Below, piece by piece: positions 9,293 through 18,664 of a stretch of 64,000 nucleotides of DNA. Below the pieces are notes generated by a model. It did not search any database and had not been told where the DNA came from. It was given only the letters and a program-made list of their open reading frames with translations. Position 1 is the stretch's first letter. Every line of letters starts with the position of its first letter. Made by a program: the position numbers and the translations under genes. The stretch is from Bernardetia sp963719525 (lineage in GTDB: Bacteria > Bacteroidota > Bacteroidia > Cytophagales > Bernardetiaceae): contig CAVRCG010000004.1 of NCBI GenBank assembly GCA_963719525.1, forward strand, positions 3,472,001 through 3,536,000, read 5' to 3'.

Positions 9293-10396
9293 ATGCAAGA
9301 TTATTCAGATAATACACCAAACGATACACCAGAAAACTCATCAAAAAATCCAATTACTGATTTTGAAAATGCAGAAACGAACGAAAATCTAAGTCCAAAT
9401 TCGAATTCAGAACTGGGTGAAGAATCTAGTTTTACGTCTTCTTCAAACGAACAATTAGACTTCATTTATCAATCGGTTTCGAAGATAAAAACTGAAATTC
9501 ATAAGATAATTATCGGTCAAGATGAAATGATTGATTTGCTTTTGGTAAGTTTGTTTGCTGACGGACATGTACTTTTAGAAGGCGTTCCAGGAGTTGCAAA
9601 GACGATTACGGCAAAATTATTAGCTCGTACTTTGTCTATTGATTTTTCAAGAATTCAGTTTACACCTGATATGATGCCAACTGATATTTTGGGTACAACA
9701 ATTTATAGTCTTCAAGAAGCAGAATTTAATTTTACTCCAGGTCCTATTTTTTCACAGATTATTTTGATTGATGAGATAAATCGTGCGCCAGCCAAAACAC
9801 AGGCAGCACTTTTTGAAGTAATGGAAGAACGACAAGTAACTATTGATGGAACGACACACAAAATGCAACTTCCGTTTTTTGTAATCGCTACTCAAAATCC
9901 TATCGAACAAGAAGGAACCTACCGTTTGCCAGAAGCTCAACTAGACCGTTTTTTGTTTCGTATTCAATTGGATTATCCTTCGCTTGATGAAGAAAAACAA
10001 ATTTTGTATCGCTTCAAAAATCAACTTCAAAATGACATTTCGATTGTAAATCCTGTTTTGAAAGGTGTTGATATTTTGGCGTGTCGTAAGATTGTCGAAC
10101 AGGTTCATATTAAGGACGAACTCTTAGATTATATTGCCGAAATTACCTATCAAACTAGAAATCACGGTTCACTTTATTTGGGTGCTTCTCCCCGTGCTTC
10201 ACTTGCAATTATGCGAGCATCGAAGGCAATGGCAGTTTTGCGTGGTCGTATGTTTGTTACGCCAGAAGATATTCAAGAAGTGGCTTATCCAGTTTTGGGG
10301 CATCGTATTATGATAACGCCAGAGCGAGAAATGGAAGGATTGACAGGGCAAGATTTGGTAAAAGAAATGATACAAAAATTAGACGTGCCTAGATAA
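9293..10396 (+). CDS. MoxR-family AAA+ ATPase
   Basis: A chaperone-like ATPase of the MoxR/RavA clade. The 367 residues hold an acidic, Asn/Ser-rich N-terminal extension (1-55), Walker A GVPGVAKT at 97-104, Walker B ILIDEINRAPAK from about 157, sensor 1 ATQNP at 199-203, and the MoxR signature EGTYRLPEAQLDRFLF from about 207. The lid domain with SPRASLAIMRASKA follows in the C-terminal third. The ATG start is chosen because it heads a continuous frame and the extension, though unusual, is uninterrupted. The upstream DUF4350 gene suggests the two act together, the ATPase in the cytoplasm pulling on or assembling a membrane client. The missing DUF58 partner is notable. Confidence 0.93.
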   Translation: MQDYSDNTPNDTPENSSKNPITDFENAETNENLSPNSNSELGEESSFTSSSNEQLDFIYQSVSKIKTEIHKIIIGQDEMIDLLLVSLFADGHVLLEGVPGVAKTITAKLLARTLSIDFSRIQFTPDMMPTDILGTTIYSLQEAEFNFTPGPIFSQIILIDEINRAPAKTQAALFEVMEERQVTIDGTTHKMQLPFFVIATQNPIEQEGTYRLPEAQLDRFLFRIQLDYPSLDEEKQILYRFKNQLQNDISIVNPVLKGVDILACRKIVEQVHIKDELLDYIAEITYQTRNHGSLYLGASPRASLAIMRASKAMAVLRGRMFVTPEDIQEVAYPVLGHRIMITPEREMEGLTGQDLVKEMIQKLDVPR

Positions 10397-10465
10397 GTTG
10401 CAGAATTGTATCGCAGATTTTAGCCTTTGAAAAAATATAAAGTTCTAAGTTTTGTTTTTATTTTG

Positions 10466-10514
10466 AAGACTAAAGTCTTTGGTACAGCTTCTCACTCTAA
10501 AGAGTAAGCTACAG
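10466..10514. repeat. Pair of short palindromic repeats with TACA/GCTACAG tails
   Basis: AAGACTAAAGTCTTTGGTACA is followed directly by CTCACTCTAAAGAGTAAGCT plus ACAG. Each has a CTAAAG-centred palindrome and a (G)(C/G)TACA tail. Related copies occur at about 25372, 36160, 52454, 62861 and 62888. They sit just downstream of the moxR gene, so they could also serve as a terminator. Confidence 0.65.
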
Positions 10515-10637
10515 AAAAGCCATTCTCATTCTAGAGTTTGGCATTTTTTTGTGCAATTTATTGTATCTTCACTCGTTCAATTTTCATAAAACTCAAAGAA
10601 AATTATCAACTTAATCTAAAAAATAATATATCAAATT

Positions 10638-13454
10638 ATGCGCTTTATACTCCCATTTACACTCTTATTTGTTTTCCTATTTACATTTTCCCTTCCTTCC
10701 TTTTCTCAAAACGACAAAACAAACGATATAGAAATTACTCGTTTGCCAGTCCAAAAAAATGGAAAATGGGGAGTCATTGACCAAAATGCAAAAATTATTA
10801 TTCCTATAGAATATGATTTTGTAGAAGTAGCCGAATTTAATTATTTGCTCCTCAAAAAAGACAATGGAACAGAAAGCAAATGGATTGCAGCAGACCAAAA
10901 TGGAAAACCTCTTTTATCATTTACAGAAAATGCAACCGAAATAAAAGTAATTGATTCTCTATTAATTGCCTATAAAAGTAAAATAGAAAACAAAGAAAGT
11001 AAATATACTTTTTTGAGTAAAAATGGGAATAAAACAACTACTACTTTTGATAGAGTGTATAAAATGAGAAACTCATACTCTTTAGGTTACAAAAACGAAA
11101 CAAAGAAATATGATTTGATAAGTCCAGAAGCCAAAATTTTGATAGAAAGTATTGATACAGCTTATTTTTTGAATAATTCGAATGTAAAAACTCAGAGTAA
11201 TATAGTTCTTGCAAAAAAAGGAAAAGATGAGTTTTTACCAAACCTAAAAAATGAAACTCTAGCTCAAAAATCGCTTTATAATATTAATCTTTTGCCAAAT
11301 GGTTATACAAGTTTTGGTGCTGGTCGTCCTTTGGGAGTAGCAGATGAAAATGGAAATGTGATTATTGAGCCAAAATATGCTTCTATTGTTGCACTTTCTA
11401 TGGATTATTTAGCATTAAAATCACCTACGGCAGAATGGTCTTTGTATGATTTGAAAGCAAAAAAAGAAATTACAGAAGCCCAATATTCGTTTTTTGAAGT
11501 AGTTGAAATTGAATCAAACTCTAGTAAAAATGATACAAAAGAAGTAAGAATTACAGCTTGTAAAAATGGAGCGTGTGGAGTGTTAGACAAAAATGCAAAG
11601 TTCATCTTGCAGCCTACTTATTCACAAATCTATAATCTTCAAAATGTTCTTTTTGTAGGAAAAAATAATTTGAATAAATGGAGTATTTTAGATACAAATG
11701 GAAAGAAAATCCTTACTCAAGATTTTGATTTAGTTTATGATTTTACAGAGTATTCTCCCTTTACAAAAGTAACAACAGAAACAGGCGATGGACTGATTGG
11801 CAAAACAGGAAAGCTAGTTTTGAATCCGATTTATACAGGAATTGATGTTTTTACTGCAAAGAAAAATGAAACTATTGTTTTTGCATATCAAAATGAAAAA
11901 ATTACTGTTTTAGAATTTAATGTAAATGATAACAGTATCACAAAAAGAAAAGAAACCGTTTTTTCGTCCTTTCAAACTCTACCTTCCAATTACTCAAAAT
12001 TAGACAAACCAGAAGTTTTTACGGCTAGGCTTGCCAACCGACTTTCAACAGAGTATCGTTGGTTTCAAAATCCATCTACAAAAAAATGGCATTTGTTAAA
12101 CAAGCAAAGAGAACCAGCTTTCAAAGAAGGTTTTGATGTAATTTTGGTAGAACCGATTGCAGGATTTACGTTAGGCAAAAATAATGTAAATGGAAGTCTT
12201 TCCGATGCTTCACTTATTGACCACAAAAACGGAAAACTCATAAGTAGAAACAAACTTTTTTATGCAGAATTAGAGGATTTTAGAACGGCAGATATTGCAC
12301 GAGCGTATGCAGACAGCACAAAAGAAAATGCCATTCTGACAAAAGCAGGTTTGTTAGTTACTCAAATTGGAGGAATGACCATCGATTCGATGACTTATTT
12401 TTCTGAAAACCGTTTGCCGATAAAAGCTGGTGGAAAATGGGGAATGATGAACGAAAAAGGAGAAGTAATTTTGCCTCCTACGTATTCCTATATTTTTCCT
12501 TTTGAAAACGGAATTGCTAAAGCAGAAATTGGAAGCCATTTTAAATTGATTGACAAAGAAGGAAAATCAGTTTTGATTCCAGAATACGATTACATTGGAA
12601 GTTTTGAAAACGGAATGGCACTCATTGTAATAAACAAAAAAGTAGGTGTGACAGATGCAAAAGGAAAGATTTTAATCGAACCTCAATACGAAAGATTAAG
12701 CATAGAAAATGGCATTATTAGAGCCAGACAAAACGGTAAATGGGGAATTGTAACTACGCAAAACAAACCTATATTGCCATTTGAATATCAATATATTAGT
12801 ACATTTTCTGAAAATACAGCCATTATAAGGAAGGATAATTTATGGGGGTTTTTGTCTAATCAAAATAACATTCTTAAAGTTATTTTAGAACCGTCCATTA
12901 AAGCAGATTTTATCAATGAAGTCAGAAATGGAATGGCAAAAGTGAGTTCGGAACGCTATATTGAAGAAGATGGCTATGGAACAAAAAACGCTTTTTATAA
13001 GAAAAATGGAATTATCAAAACTAATGGAGATTGGATTTTGGAACAGAAATATAGTTTTATTGAAGACGAAATTTTTCAGCCCAATACAAAAGAGAATAAT
13101 AAACTTGTTTTGATAGAAGAAAACGGAAAGGTTGGTTATGCAGACAAAACAGGAAAAATAATTGTTGAGCCATTGTACGATGATATTGAGAATAATTTTT
13201 CTGCAAATTATTACGCTAAAAAAGGAATTTCAGAAGTGAAAAATGGTAATTTGATTGGTTATATCGATAATCAAGGAAAACAAATTTTACCCTTAGAGTT
13301 TTCGAAGGTAAACGATTTTTACGGAATTTATGATGTAAAAGATGCAGTAACAGTTGCACAAAAGCAAAACAAGAAATACGGAACAATAGACCGACATAAT
13401 AATACAATTATTCCCTTTGAGTATGATTTTATAGGAATGGATGCTCGAAAATGA
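10638..13454 (+). CDS. WG-repeat secreted protein, N-terminal segment (frame broken)
   Basis: The first 938 residues of a secreted protein built from WG repeats, each about 35-50 residues with a core like NGKWGVID..GK.I(I/L)P.EYD. A signal peptide occupies residues 1-24 (hydrophobic core ending PSFSQ). More than a dozen repeats can be seen, several with KWG replaced by KYG or KVG. The frame ends at a TGA (13452-13454) in the middle of a repeat: IIPFEYDFIG is followed at once in the +1 frame by the rest of the same repeat, FVKQNNKWGVIN. The downstream reading frame is therefore part of the same gene, which would encode about 1380 residues. The break lies at GCTCGAAAATGA. The function of WG-repeat proteins is unknown; they are often envelope-associated. 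Confidence 0.85.
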   Translation: MRFILPFTLLFVFLFTFSLPSFSQNDKTNDIEITRLPVQKNGKWGVIDQNAKIIIPIEYDFVEVAEFNYLLLKKDNGTESKWIAADQNGKPLLSFTENATEIKVIDSLLIAYKSKIENKESKYTFLSKNGNKTTTTFDRVYKMRNSYSLGYKNETKKYDLISPEAKILIESIDTAYFLNNSNVKTQSNIVLAKKGKDEFLPNLKNETLAQKSLYNINLLPNGYTSFGAGRPLGVADENGNVIIEPKYASIVALSMDYLALKSPTAEWSLYDLKAKKEITEAQYSFFEVVEIESNSSKNDTKEVRITACKNGACGVLDKNAKFILQPTYSQIYNLQNVLFVGKNNLNKWSILDTNGKKILTQDFDLVYDFTEYSPFTKVTTETGDGLIGKTGKLVLNPIYTGIDVFTAKKNETIVFAYQNEKITVLEFNVNDNSITKRKETVFSSFQTLPSNYSKLDKPEVFTARLANRLSTEYRWFQNPSTKKWHLLNKQREPAFKEGFDVILVEPIAGFTLGKNNVNGSLSDASLIDHKNGKLISRNKLFYAELEDFRTADIARAYADSTKENAILTKAGLLVTQIGGMTIDSMTYFSENRLPIKAGGKWGMMNEKGEVILPPTYSYIFPFENGIAKAEIGSHFKLIDKEGKSVLIPEYDYIGSFENGMALIVINKKVGVTDAKGKILIEPQYERLSIENGIIRARQNGKWGIVTTQNKPILPFEYQYISTFSENTAIIRKDNLWGFLSNQNNILKVILEPSIKADFINEVRNGMAKVSSERYIEEDGYGTKNAFYKKNGIIKTNGDWILEQKYSFIEDEIFQPNTKENNKLVLIEENGKVGYADKTGKIIVEPLYDDIENNFSANYYAKKGISEVKNGNLIGYIDNQGKQILPLEFSKVNDFYGIYDVKDAVTVAQKQNKKYGTIDRHNNTIIPFEYDFIGMDARK

Positions 13455-14787
13455 TACGCTTTCTTTTGTCAAACAAAACAATAAATGGGGCGTAATTAAT
13501 CCATTTGGGCAACCAGTTGTTCCGATTCGTTATTCTGCTGTCAAATATTTACAAAAATCAGGTACAAACTCAACTAAAAAACAAGCATTGATTGAAGTAT
13601 TTTTAGATTCTTCCGTTGTTTCTTATTTAGATGAAAAAGGAAATTTCCTTGAAGATAATCCGAATAAAAATCTAATTATTGTAAAAGAAAATGAAAAATT
13701 TGGAATTAAAACAGACCAAAATTCAGAAACGTTTTTAATAAATCCTACTTATGATTTTATAGAAGAATTTGGAAAAATAGGTAAAACTTCGTGGGCAAAA
13801 GTAGGAATGAAAGACCCAAAAAACTCAAAGCAACTTTTGTATGGAATCATAGATAATAAAGGAAATAGTATCTTAAAACCTGAATATTTAGAAATAGGAG
13901 TTTTATCAGAAGGAAAAATTGCTGTTCAGCAAAACAATAAATCAAAAGACAAGCAGCTTTTTGGATATTTAGATGAAAATGGCAAAAAAGTAATTGACTT
14001 TCAGTATTATAAAGCATTTCCATTTTCGGATAATATGGCAAAAGTAGATTTGTCAAGAGCAGGCACAAAATGGTCTTATATAAACGAGAAAGGAGAAGTT
14101 GTCATAAAATCAGGGTACACTTCTGGAAGTGGTTTTGGAGATGGAACAGCAGTTGGAGAGAATTTTTTGATAGACAAAACAGGAAAACGACTTTCAAAAC
14201 TTCCTTACAAAACGGTAAATGCAATTGGTAATTTTGAGAATAATATAATTGGATTAGAAACAGAACGAGGGTTTATTCATATCAAAAAAGATGGAAGCGC
14301 ACTTTATCCTTCTTATTTTGATAGTCTTACAGAATTTAGAAACGGAATTGGGTTTGTAAAAACAGGAGAAAAATATGTTTTGCTACGTCGTTCTACTGAA
14401 AGTCCTGATACCGTTCGTCTGAATTTTTCTTCTACTGCAATGCGAAACTACCAACTAAAACACCAGAAAAACAGAAAAATCAAAACAAAATATGGAGAAA
14501 CAATTGTCGATTTGGGTTTTGAAAAAGTTGATAATGGTTACTGGTTGATGATAAATGAGAGTGGAAATTTTGTTTCGCCTACTCGTTATGAGTCAGTTTC
14601 TGTGTTGCCAACTTCTACAATCTTAACTACAAATGGCGTTTATGGATATGCAGATTTAGATGGAAAATGGATTTTGAAACCTTCCTTTGATGCTCGCCAG
14701 TATGTACAAGGCTATGTTATTCGTCTGGAACGTGCAGGCAGAATTACTTACTTAGGACTAGATGGAAAAGTGATTTGGGAGGAGTGA
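13441..14787 (+). CDS. WG-repeat secreted protein, C-terminal segment (frame broken)
   Basis: 448 residues of WG repeats in the +1 frame relative to the preceding segment, overlapping its stop by 14 bases. It has no signal peptide of its own, and its first residues (ENDTLSFVKQNNKWG) complete the repeat that is cut at the end of the upstream frame, so it was or is the C-terminal part of the same protein. About ten further repeats follow, ending with a degenerate copy and the terminal GLDGKVIWEE. Translation from the ATG at 13441 is possible in principle but would leave a repeat protein in the cytoplasm. A single-base deletion, or insertion of two bases at CTCGAA, would fuse both segments. There is no AT-content change at the junction. 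Confidence 0.8.
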   Translation: MLENDTLSFVKQNNKWGVINPFGQPVVPIRYSAVKYLQKSGTNSTKKQALIEVFLDSSVVSYLDEKGNFLEDNPNKNLIIVKENEKFGIKTDQNSETFLINPTYDFIEEFGKIGKTSWAKVGMKDPKNSKQLLYGIIDNKGNSILKPEYLEIGVLSEGKIAVQQNNKSKDKQLFGYLDENGKKVIDFQYYKAFPFSDNMAKVDLSRAGTKWSYINEKGEVVIKSGYTSGSGFGDGTAVGENFLIDKTGKRLSKLPYKTVNAIGNFENNIIGLETERGFIHIKKDGSALYPSYFDSLTEFRNGIGFVKTGEKYVLLRRSTESPDTVRLNFSSTAMRNYQLKHQKNRKIKTKYGETIVDLGFEKVDNGYWLMINESGNFVSPTRYESVSVLPTSTILTTNGVYGYADLDGKWILKPSFDARQYVQGYVIRLERAGRITYLGLDGKVIWEE

Positions 14788-14876
14788 TTATTGGGAAATG
14801 GGAATTAGGAAATGGGGAATGCAGTACACTACTTCTTAAAGTATATAAGCAGTAAAAACTTTCAATTAATATTAGT

Positions 14877-15170
14877 ATGATTTCTAGTTCTGTAAATAAA
14901 ACATTGATTCTAACTTGGATTCTTCTCTGGTTGATTCCGTTTATTCTGTTTTTCCTTGCAACACTTTTGAGAATACCAACAGCATTTTTTTTCGGTCAAA
15001 TAAGCTGGCTTTTATTTATAGCGAATGAAATTCTGGCGATTGTTGCCTTTTGTTTTGGTATTTATTTTATAATTCAAAAAAGTCCTTTTATTCTTACACT
15101 ATTTCTATCTTTTGTAATTGGTATTTTACCTTTTGTGTTTTGGTTTTATATACTTTCTTCATTGCATTAA
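14877..15170 (+). CDS. Small hydrophobic membrane protein
   Basis: 97 residues with three or four predicted membrane helices (about 8-30, 36-62 and 70-95) and almost no charged residues. The family is not recognised. It starts 89 bases after the WG-repeat gene and is closed by a strong hairpin terminator at about 15196-15237, so it may be the last gene of that transcript. It could be a small inner-membrane accessory protein. The ATG start is the only one available. Real coding is supported by the uninterrupted hydrophobic pattern and the terminator placement rather than by homology. Confidence 0.65.
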   Translation: MISSSVNKTLILTWILLWLIPFILFFLATLLRIPTAFFFGQISWLLFIANEILAIVAFCFGIYFIIQKSPFILTLFLSFVIGILPFVFWFYILSSLH

Positions 15171-15195
15171 AATAATTCTTACAAATTGATTTTAC

Positions 15196-15237
15196 AAAAA
15201 TGTTGCTTTTTTCATAGCGAAAAGCAGCATTTTTTTG
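15196..15237 (+). terminator. Rho-independent terminator
   Basis: AAAATGTTGCTTTT pairs with AAAAGCAGCATTTT around a short loop and is followed by a run of T. It lies 25 bases after the small membrane protein gene. Confidence 0.85.
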
Positions 15238-15391
15238 TTTTGTAGCGTACTGAACATAGTGTTATTCAAAGTCTGTTGATTTTTAATTTTGAGTAATTTA
15301 GTTTGATATTGATTCAATTTACTTACTTTTGTAATTCTATCTTACAAAATATTTTTTATCTATTGTTTCTATTTCTCTGTTACTCATTGCT

Positions 15392-18300
15392 ATGAAAAAA
15401 TTTACATTTCTTCTTTTCCTTTTATTTTCTCTTTATAACTATTCTGCAAAAGCACAAGTATATAATGATGAATGTTCAGGAGCTGGTACACTTACAAATA
15501 ATCTTGGTTTTACTGGAAGTACACGTACAGCAACTAATAGTATTGGAAACGAAGCACCAGATGTGTGGTACAAATATACAGGAGATGGCAGAAATGTTAC
15601 TATTTCACTTTGTATAGAAACATATTACGATAGTTATATCAGAGTATACACTACTAGTGATTGCCAGACATTTACACAGCTAATTGAAGCTAATGATAAT
15701 TGTTGGATACCTGGTACTGAAGAAATTACATTTTTTGCTGAAAATAATATAGAGTACTATGTTTTAGTAGAAGGGTTTGGAAGAGCTTCAGGAGATTTTA
15801 CGTTAAGGACTAGTGCTACCGATACTGCTGACATTGATCCACTTTGTACAAGTGCAGCTCCTTTTTGCGCCAATTCTCCTCAACCTCTGCTTTACGCAGG
15901 GGGAACAGATAGAACTCAAGCCCCTAGAGGAGTTAATTATGGTTGTTTGATTACAACCCCCAATCCAGCTTGGTTTTTTATGAATATTGCTGCTGCAGGA
16001 ACACATACTATTGACCTAATTTCTATAAATAATGTAGATGTAGATATTGCTATTTGGGGTACTTTTGCAGCAGGATCTTCTTTAGAAACTATTTGCAGTC
16101 AATTAAGTACAGGTACTATTCCTCCTGTTGATTGTAGTTATTCGGCTGACCCAACCGAAACGATGAATTTCACTTCTACAGCGAGAGGTGAAGTTTGGAT
16201 TATGCTTATTACTAATTTCTCTAATGATCCTACTGATATTACAGCCTTTCAATCAGGAGGAACAGGACGAACAGATTGTAGTATTGTTCCGTGTTCGGGC
16301 GTAATTACAATAAGTGGAGAAAGAAATGTTTGTAATACTTCCATTAGTACCTATTCAATTTCTTCTGGAGGAACTTCAAATATAGTCTATTCATTATCTC
16401 CTAATAGTGCAGGAACTATAAATGCTTCAACAGGAGAAGTAACTTGGAGTTCTTCTTTTTCTGGACGTGCTACTGTTTCGGCTAGAGCTTCTTATGCTTC
16501 TTGTGCAGATGCTACGGCTACTTATTCAGTAGAAGTTTCTGCTGCTTCGCCAGTTACTTTATCGGCTTCCAAAAATCCTACTTGTGCAGGCGAAACGGTT
16601 ACTTTCACAGCTTCTGGTTCTTCAAATCCTGCTACTAAATATGATTTTAAAGTAAACGGTGTTTCGGTTCAAAATTCTACAAATAATAGATTCGTTTCAA
16701 ATTCATTATCAAATAATGACAGTGTAGAAGTAACTCAAATTAATACTTCGTGTAATGCTATTAGCAATCAAGTTGTAGTAATTATTCTTCCAAAACCAAC
16801 CGTTTCTCTTTCTGCTTCTTCTACAAATTTGGCGTGTGGAGAAACAGAAATTACGTTTACAGCAACAGGCACAAATTTGAATGGTGCAAATTATGACTTT
16901 CAAGTAAATGGCGTTTCGGTTCAAAGTTCTATTCAAAATACATTTACTACTTCTTCTTTATCAAATAATGATATAATAAAAGTAATTGTGGATAATGGAA
17001 ATTGTGAAGTAAGTAGTAATGAAATTAAAATGAATGCAAATTCTCAACTGGAAGTAACTCTTTCTGCTTCTTCACTTATTATTTGCCCAGACTCGGAAGT
17101 AATTTTTACAGCTACTACAAATCCTGTTTTACAAAATCTAAATTATAATTTTAAGAAAAACGGTATTTCTGTTCAAAATTCTACTCAAAATACATTTACC
17201 TCTTCTTCTATTTTGGATAACGACAAAATAACCGTAACAGCTTCTAGTCCAAACTGTCAAGGAATAAGTAATGAAGTTACTATTAAAATAGATACAAATT
17301 TAGATGTAACTCTTTCGGCTTCAAAAGCTACAATCTGTCAAGGCGAGCAAATTATTTTCACGGCTAGTGAAGGCTTTGGAAATTATGATTTTAGGAGTAA
17401 TGGTAATTCTGTTCAAAATTCTTCTTCAAATATATTTACTTCAAATTCAATTACTGATAATACTCTTATCAATGTTTTGGTAAATAATGGAAATTGTGAA
17501 GCGATTAGTAATTCAGTTTCGATAACTGTAAATCCTCCATTAGATGTAACTCTTTCGGCTACAAATACTGTTTTGTCTTGTCAAGATGTTGAAATTATTT
17601 TCACAGCAACACCTATTGAAAATGGAAATTATGAGTTTAGAAATAATGGTATTTCTGTTCAAAATTCTACTCAAAATACGCTCTCTTCTACTTCTTTATC
17701 TATTCCATTAAAAAATAATGATGTAATTGAAGTAATTGTAAATAATGGAATTTGTGAAACGGTTAGTAATAAAATTACCTTAACTCAAAACCAAAATGCA
17801 GAAATTACACTTTCAGCCTCAAAGACAAATCTAACGTGTCAAGATACAGAAGTAATTTTCACAACTCGTGTAGGTTCAGAGTTGCGAAATGGAAATTATG
17901 ACTTTAGAATTAATGGTGTTTCAGTTCAGAATGGCAATCAAAACATACTTTCCTCTACTTCCTTATTAAACTCTTTTACTCCATTAAAAAATAATGATAA
18001 AATTACCGTTGTCGTAACAAAAGGAAGTTGTTCAAAGATAAGTAATGAAATTACGATTACTTTTAATGAAAATCTAAATGCAGAACTTTCAGCTTCCAAA
18101 ACAACTATTGAAGAAGGCGAAAATGTTATTTTTACAGCAAATACAGATTCTGATATTTCAAATCTCAATTATGATTTTAGAATAAATGGTGTTTCTGTTC
18201 AGAGTGGAAATTCTTCTGTTCTTAATTCCAGTTCGGTTTCTGTTCCATTAAAAAATAATGATGTTGTAACAGTTGTTATTACAAAAGGAATTTGTAGCGC

Positions 18301-18583
18301 ATTGAGTAGTGAAATAATAATTTCTATTGAAAGTGGAACAATAGGACTTTACCCAAACCCTACGCCTGATAATATTACCTATAATCTTGAATCTGAAAGC
18401 GAAGGAAATTACACAGTTCGTATTTTTGATGCGATTGGAAAGTTTGTTTGGGAAGAAGAAAGAACAAAAGAAAATACGTTTTTAAAGGGAATTGTTAATT
18501 TAGAAAACTTTGCTAAAGGCTTGTATATTATTGAGTTTACTGATGAAGATGAAACACGTGTTTTTAAGATTGTAAAAGAATAA
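15392..18583 (+). CDS. T9SS-secreted surface protein with seven tandem Ig-like repeats
   Basis: 1063 residues. A signal peptide ends at SAKA-Q (about residue 22). The N-terminal part (about 25-300) has two regions of pre-peptidase/PPC-like beta structure (NEAPDVWYKYTGDG and the later PAWFFMNIAAAGTHTID). From about residue 385 to 980 there are seven tandem units of 80-90 residues, each with an entry like LSASKTNLTCQDTEVIFTA, a core (Y)DFR(I/V)NGVSVQNSTQN and an exit NND.I.V.V..G.C...SNEI. The cores start near nucleotides 16639, 16891, 17145, 17385, 17629, 17896 and 18168. The end carries a type A T9SS sorting domain (LYPNPTPDNITY, then GKFVWEE and GLYIIEF). It is exported and attached to the cell surface, a likely adhesin. 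One cysteine pair per unit suggests disulfides. Confidence 0.9.
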   Translation: MKKFTFLLFLLFSLYNYSAKAQVYNDECSGAGTLTNNLGFTGSTRTATNSIGNEAPDVWYKYTGDGRNVTISLCIETYYDSYIRVYTTSDCQTFTQLIEANDNCWIPGTEEITFFAENNIEYYVLVEGFGRASGDFTLRTSATDTADIDPLCTSAAPFCANSPQPLLYAGGTDRTQAPRGVNYGCLITTPNPAWFFMNIAAAGTHTIDLISINNVDVDIAIWGTFAAGSSLETICSQLSTGTIPPVDCSYSADPTETMNFTSTARGEVWIMLITNFSNDPTDITAFQSGGTGRTDCSIVPCSGVITISGERNVCNTSISTYSISSGGTSNIVYSLSPNSAGTINASTGEVTWSSSFSGRATVSARASYASCADATATYSVEVSAASPVTLSASKNPTCAGETVTFTASGSSNPATKYDFKVNGVSVQNSTNNRFVSNSLSNNDSVEVTQINTSCNAISNQVVVIILPKPTVSLSASSTNLACGETEITFTATGTNLNGANYDFQVNGVSVQSSIQNTFTTSSLSNNDIIKVIVDNGNCEVSSNEIKMNANSQLEVTLSASSLIICPDSEVIFTATTNPVLQNLNYNFKKNGISVQNSTQNTFTSSSILDNDKITVTASSPNCQGISNEVTIKIDTNLDVTLSASKATICQGEQIIFTASEGFGNYDFRSNGNSVQNSSSNIFTSNSITDNTLINVLVNNGNCEAISNSVSITVNPPLDVTLSATNTVLSCQDVEIIFTATPIENGNYEFRNNGISVQNSTQNTLSSTSLSIPLKNNDVIEVIVNNGICETVSNKITLTQNQNAEITLSASKTNLTCQDTEVIFTTRVGSELRNGNYDFRINGVSVQNGNQNILSSTSLLNSFTPLKNNDKITVVVTKGSCSKISNEITITFNENLNAELSASKTTIEEGENVIFTANTDSDISNLNYDFRINGVSVQSGNSSVLNSSSVSVPLKNNDVVTVVITKGICSALSSEIIISIESGTIGLYPNPTPDNITYNLESESEGNYTVRIFDAIGKFVWEEERTKENTFLKGIVNLENFAKGLYIIEFTDEDETRVFKIVKE
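16550..18330 (+). repeat. Seven coding tandem repeats of about 240-270 bases
   Basis: DNA units encoding the NGVSVQNS-type Ig-like repeats of the T9SS-secreted protein. Units share short identical stretches (for example GTTCAAAATTCTACTCAAAA at several copies), enough for recombination to change copy number. Confidence 0.8.
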
Positions 18584-18616
18584 AAGTAACTACTTTTTTG
18601 TACAAAAACTAATGCC

Positions 18617-18650
18617 GTTGTTGGTGTTTTAGTGAAGCGACACCAACAAC
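18617..18650. repeat. GTTGTTGGTGT palindrome between convergent genes
   Basis: GTTGTTGGTGT pairs perfectly with ACACCAACAAC around TTTAGTGAAGCG. It is preceded by GCC. The same palindrome occurs at about 41694, 61213 and 62056. Between two convergent genes it may act as a two-way terminator. Confidence 0.75.
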
Positions 18651-18664
18651 CAAATAACCACTAA

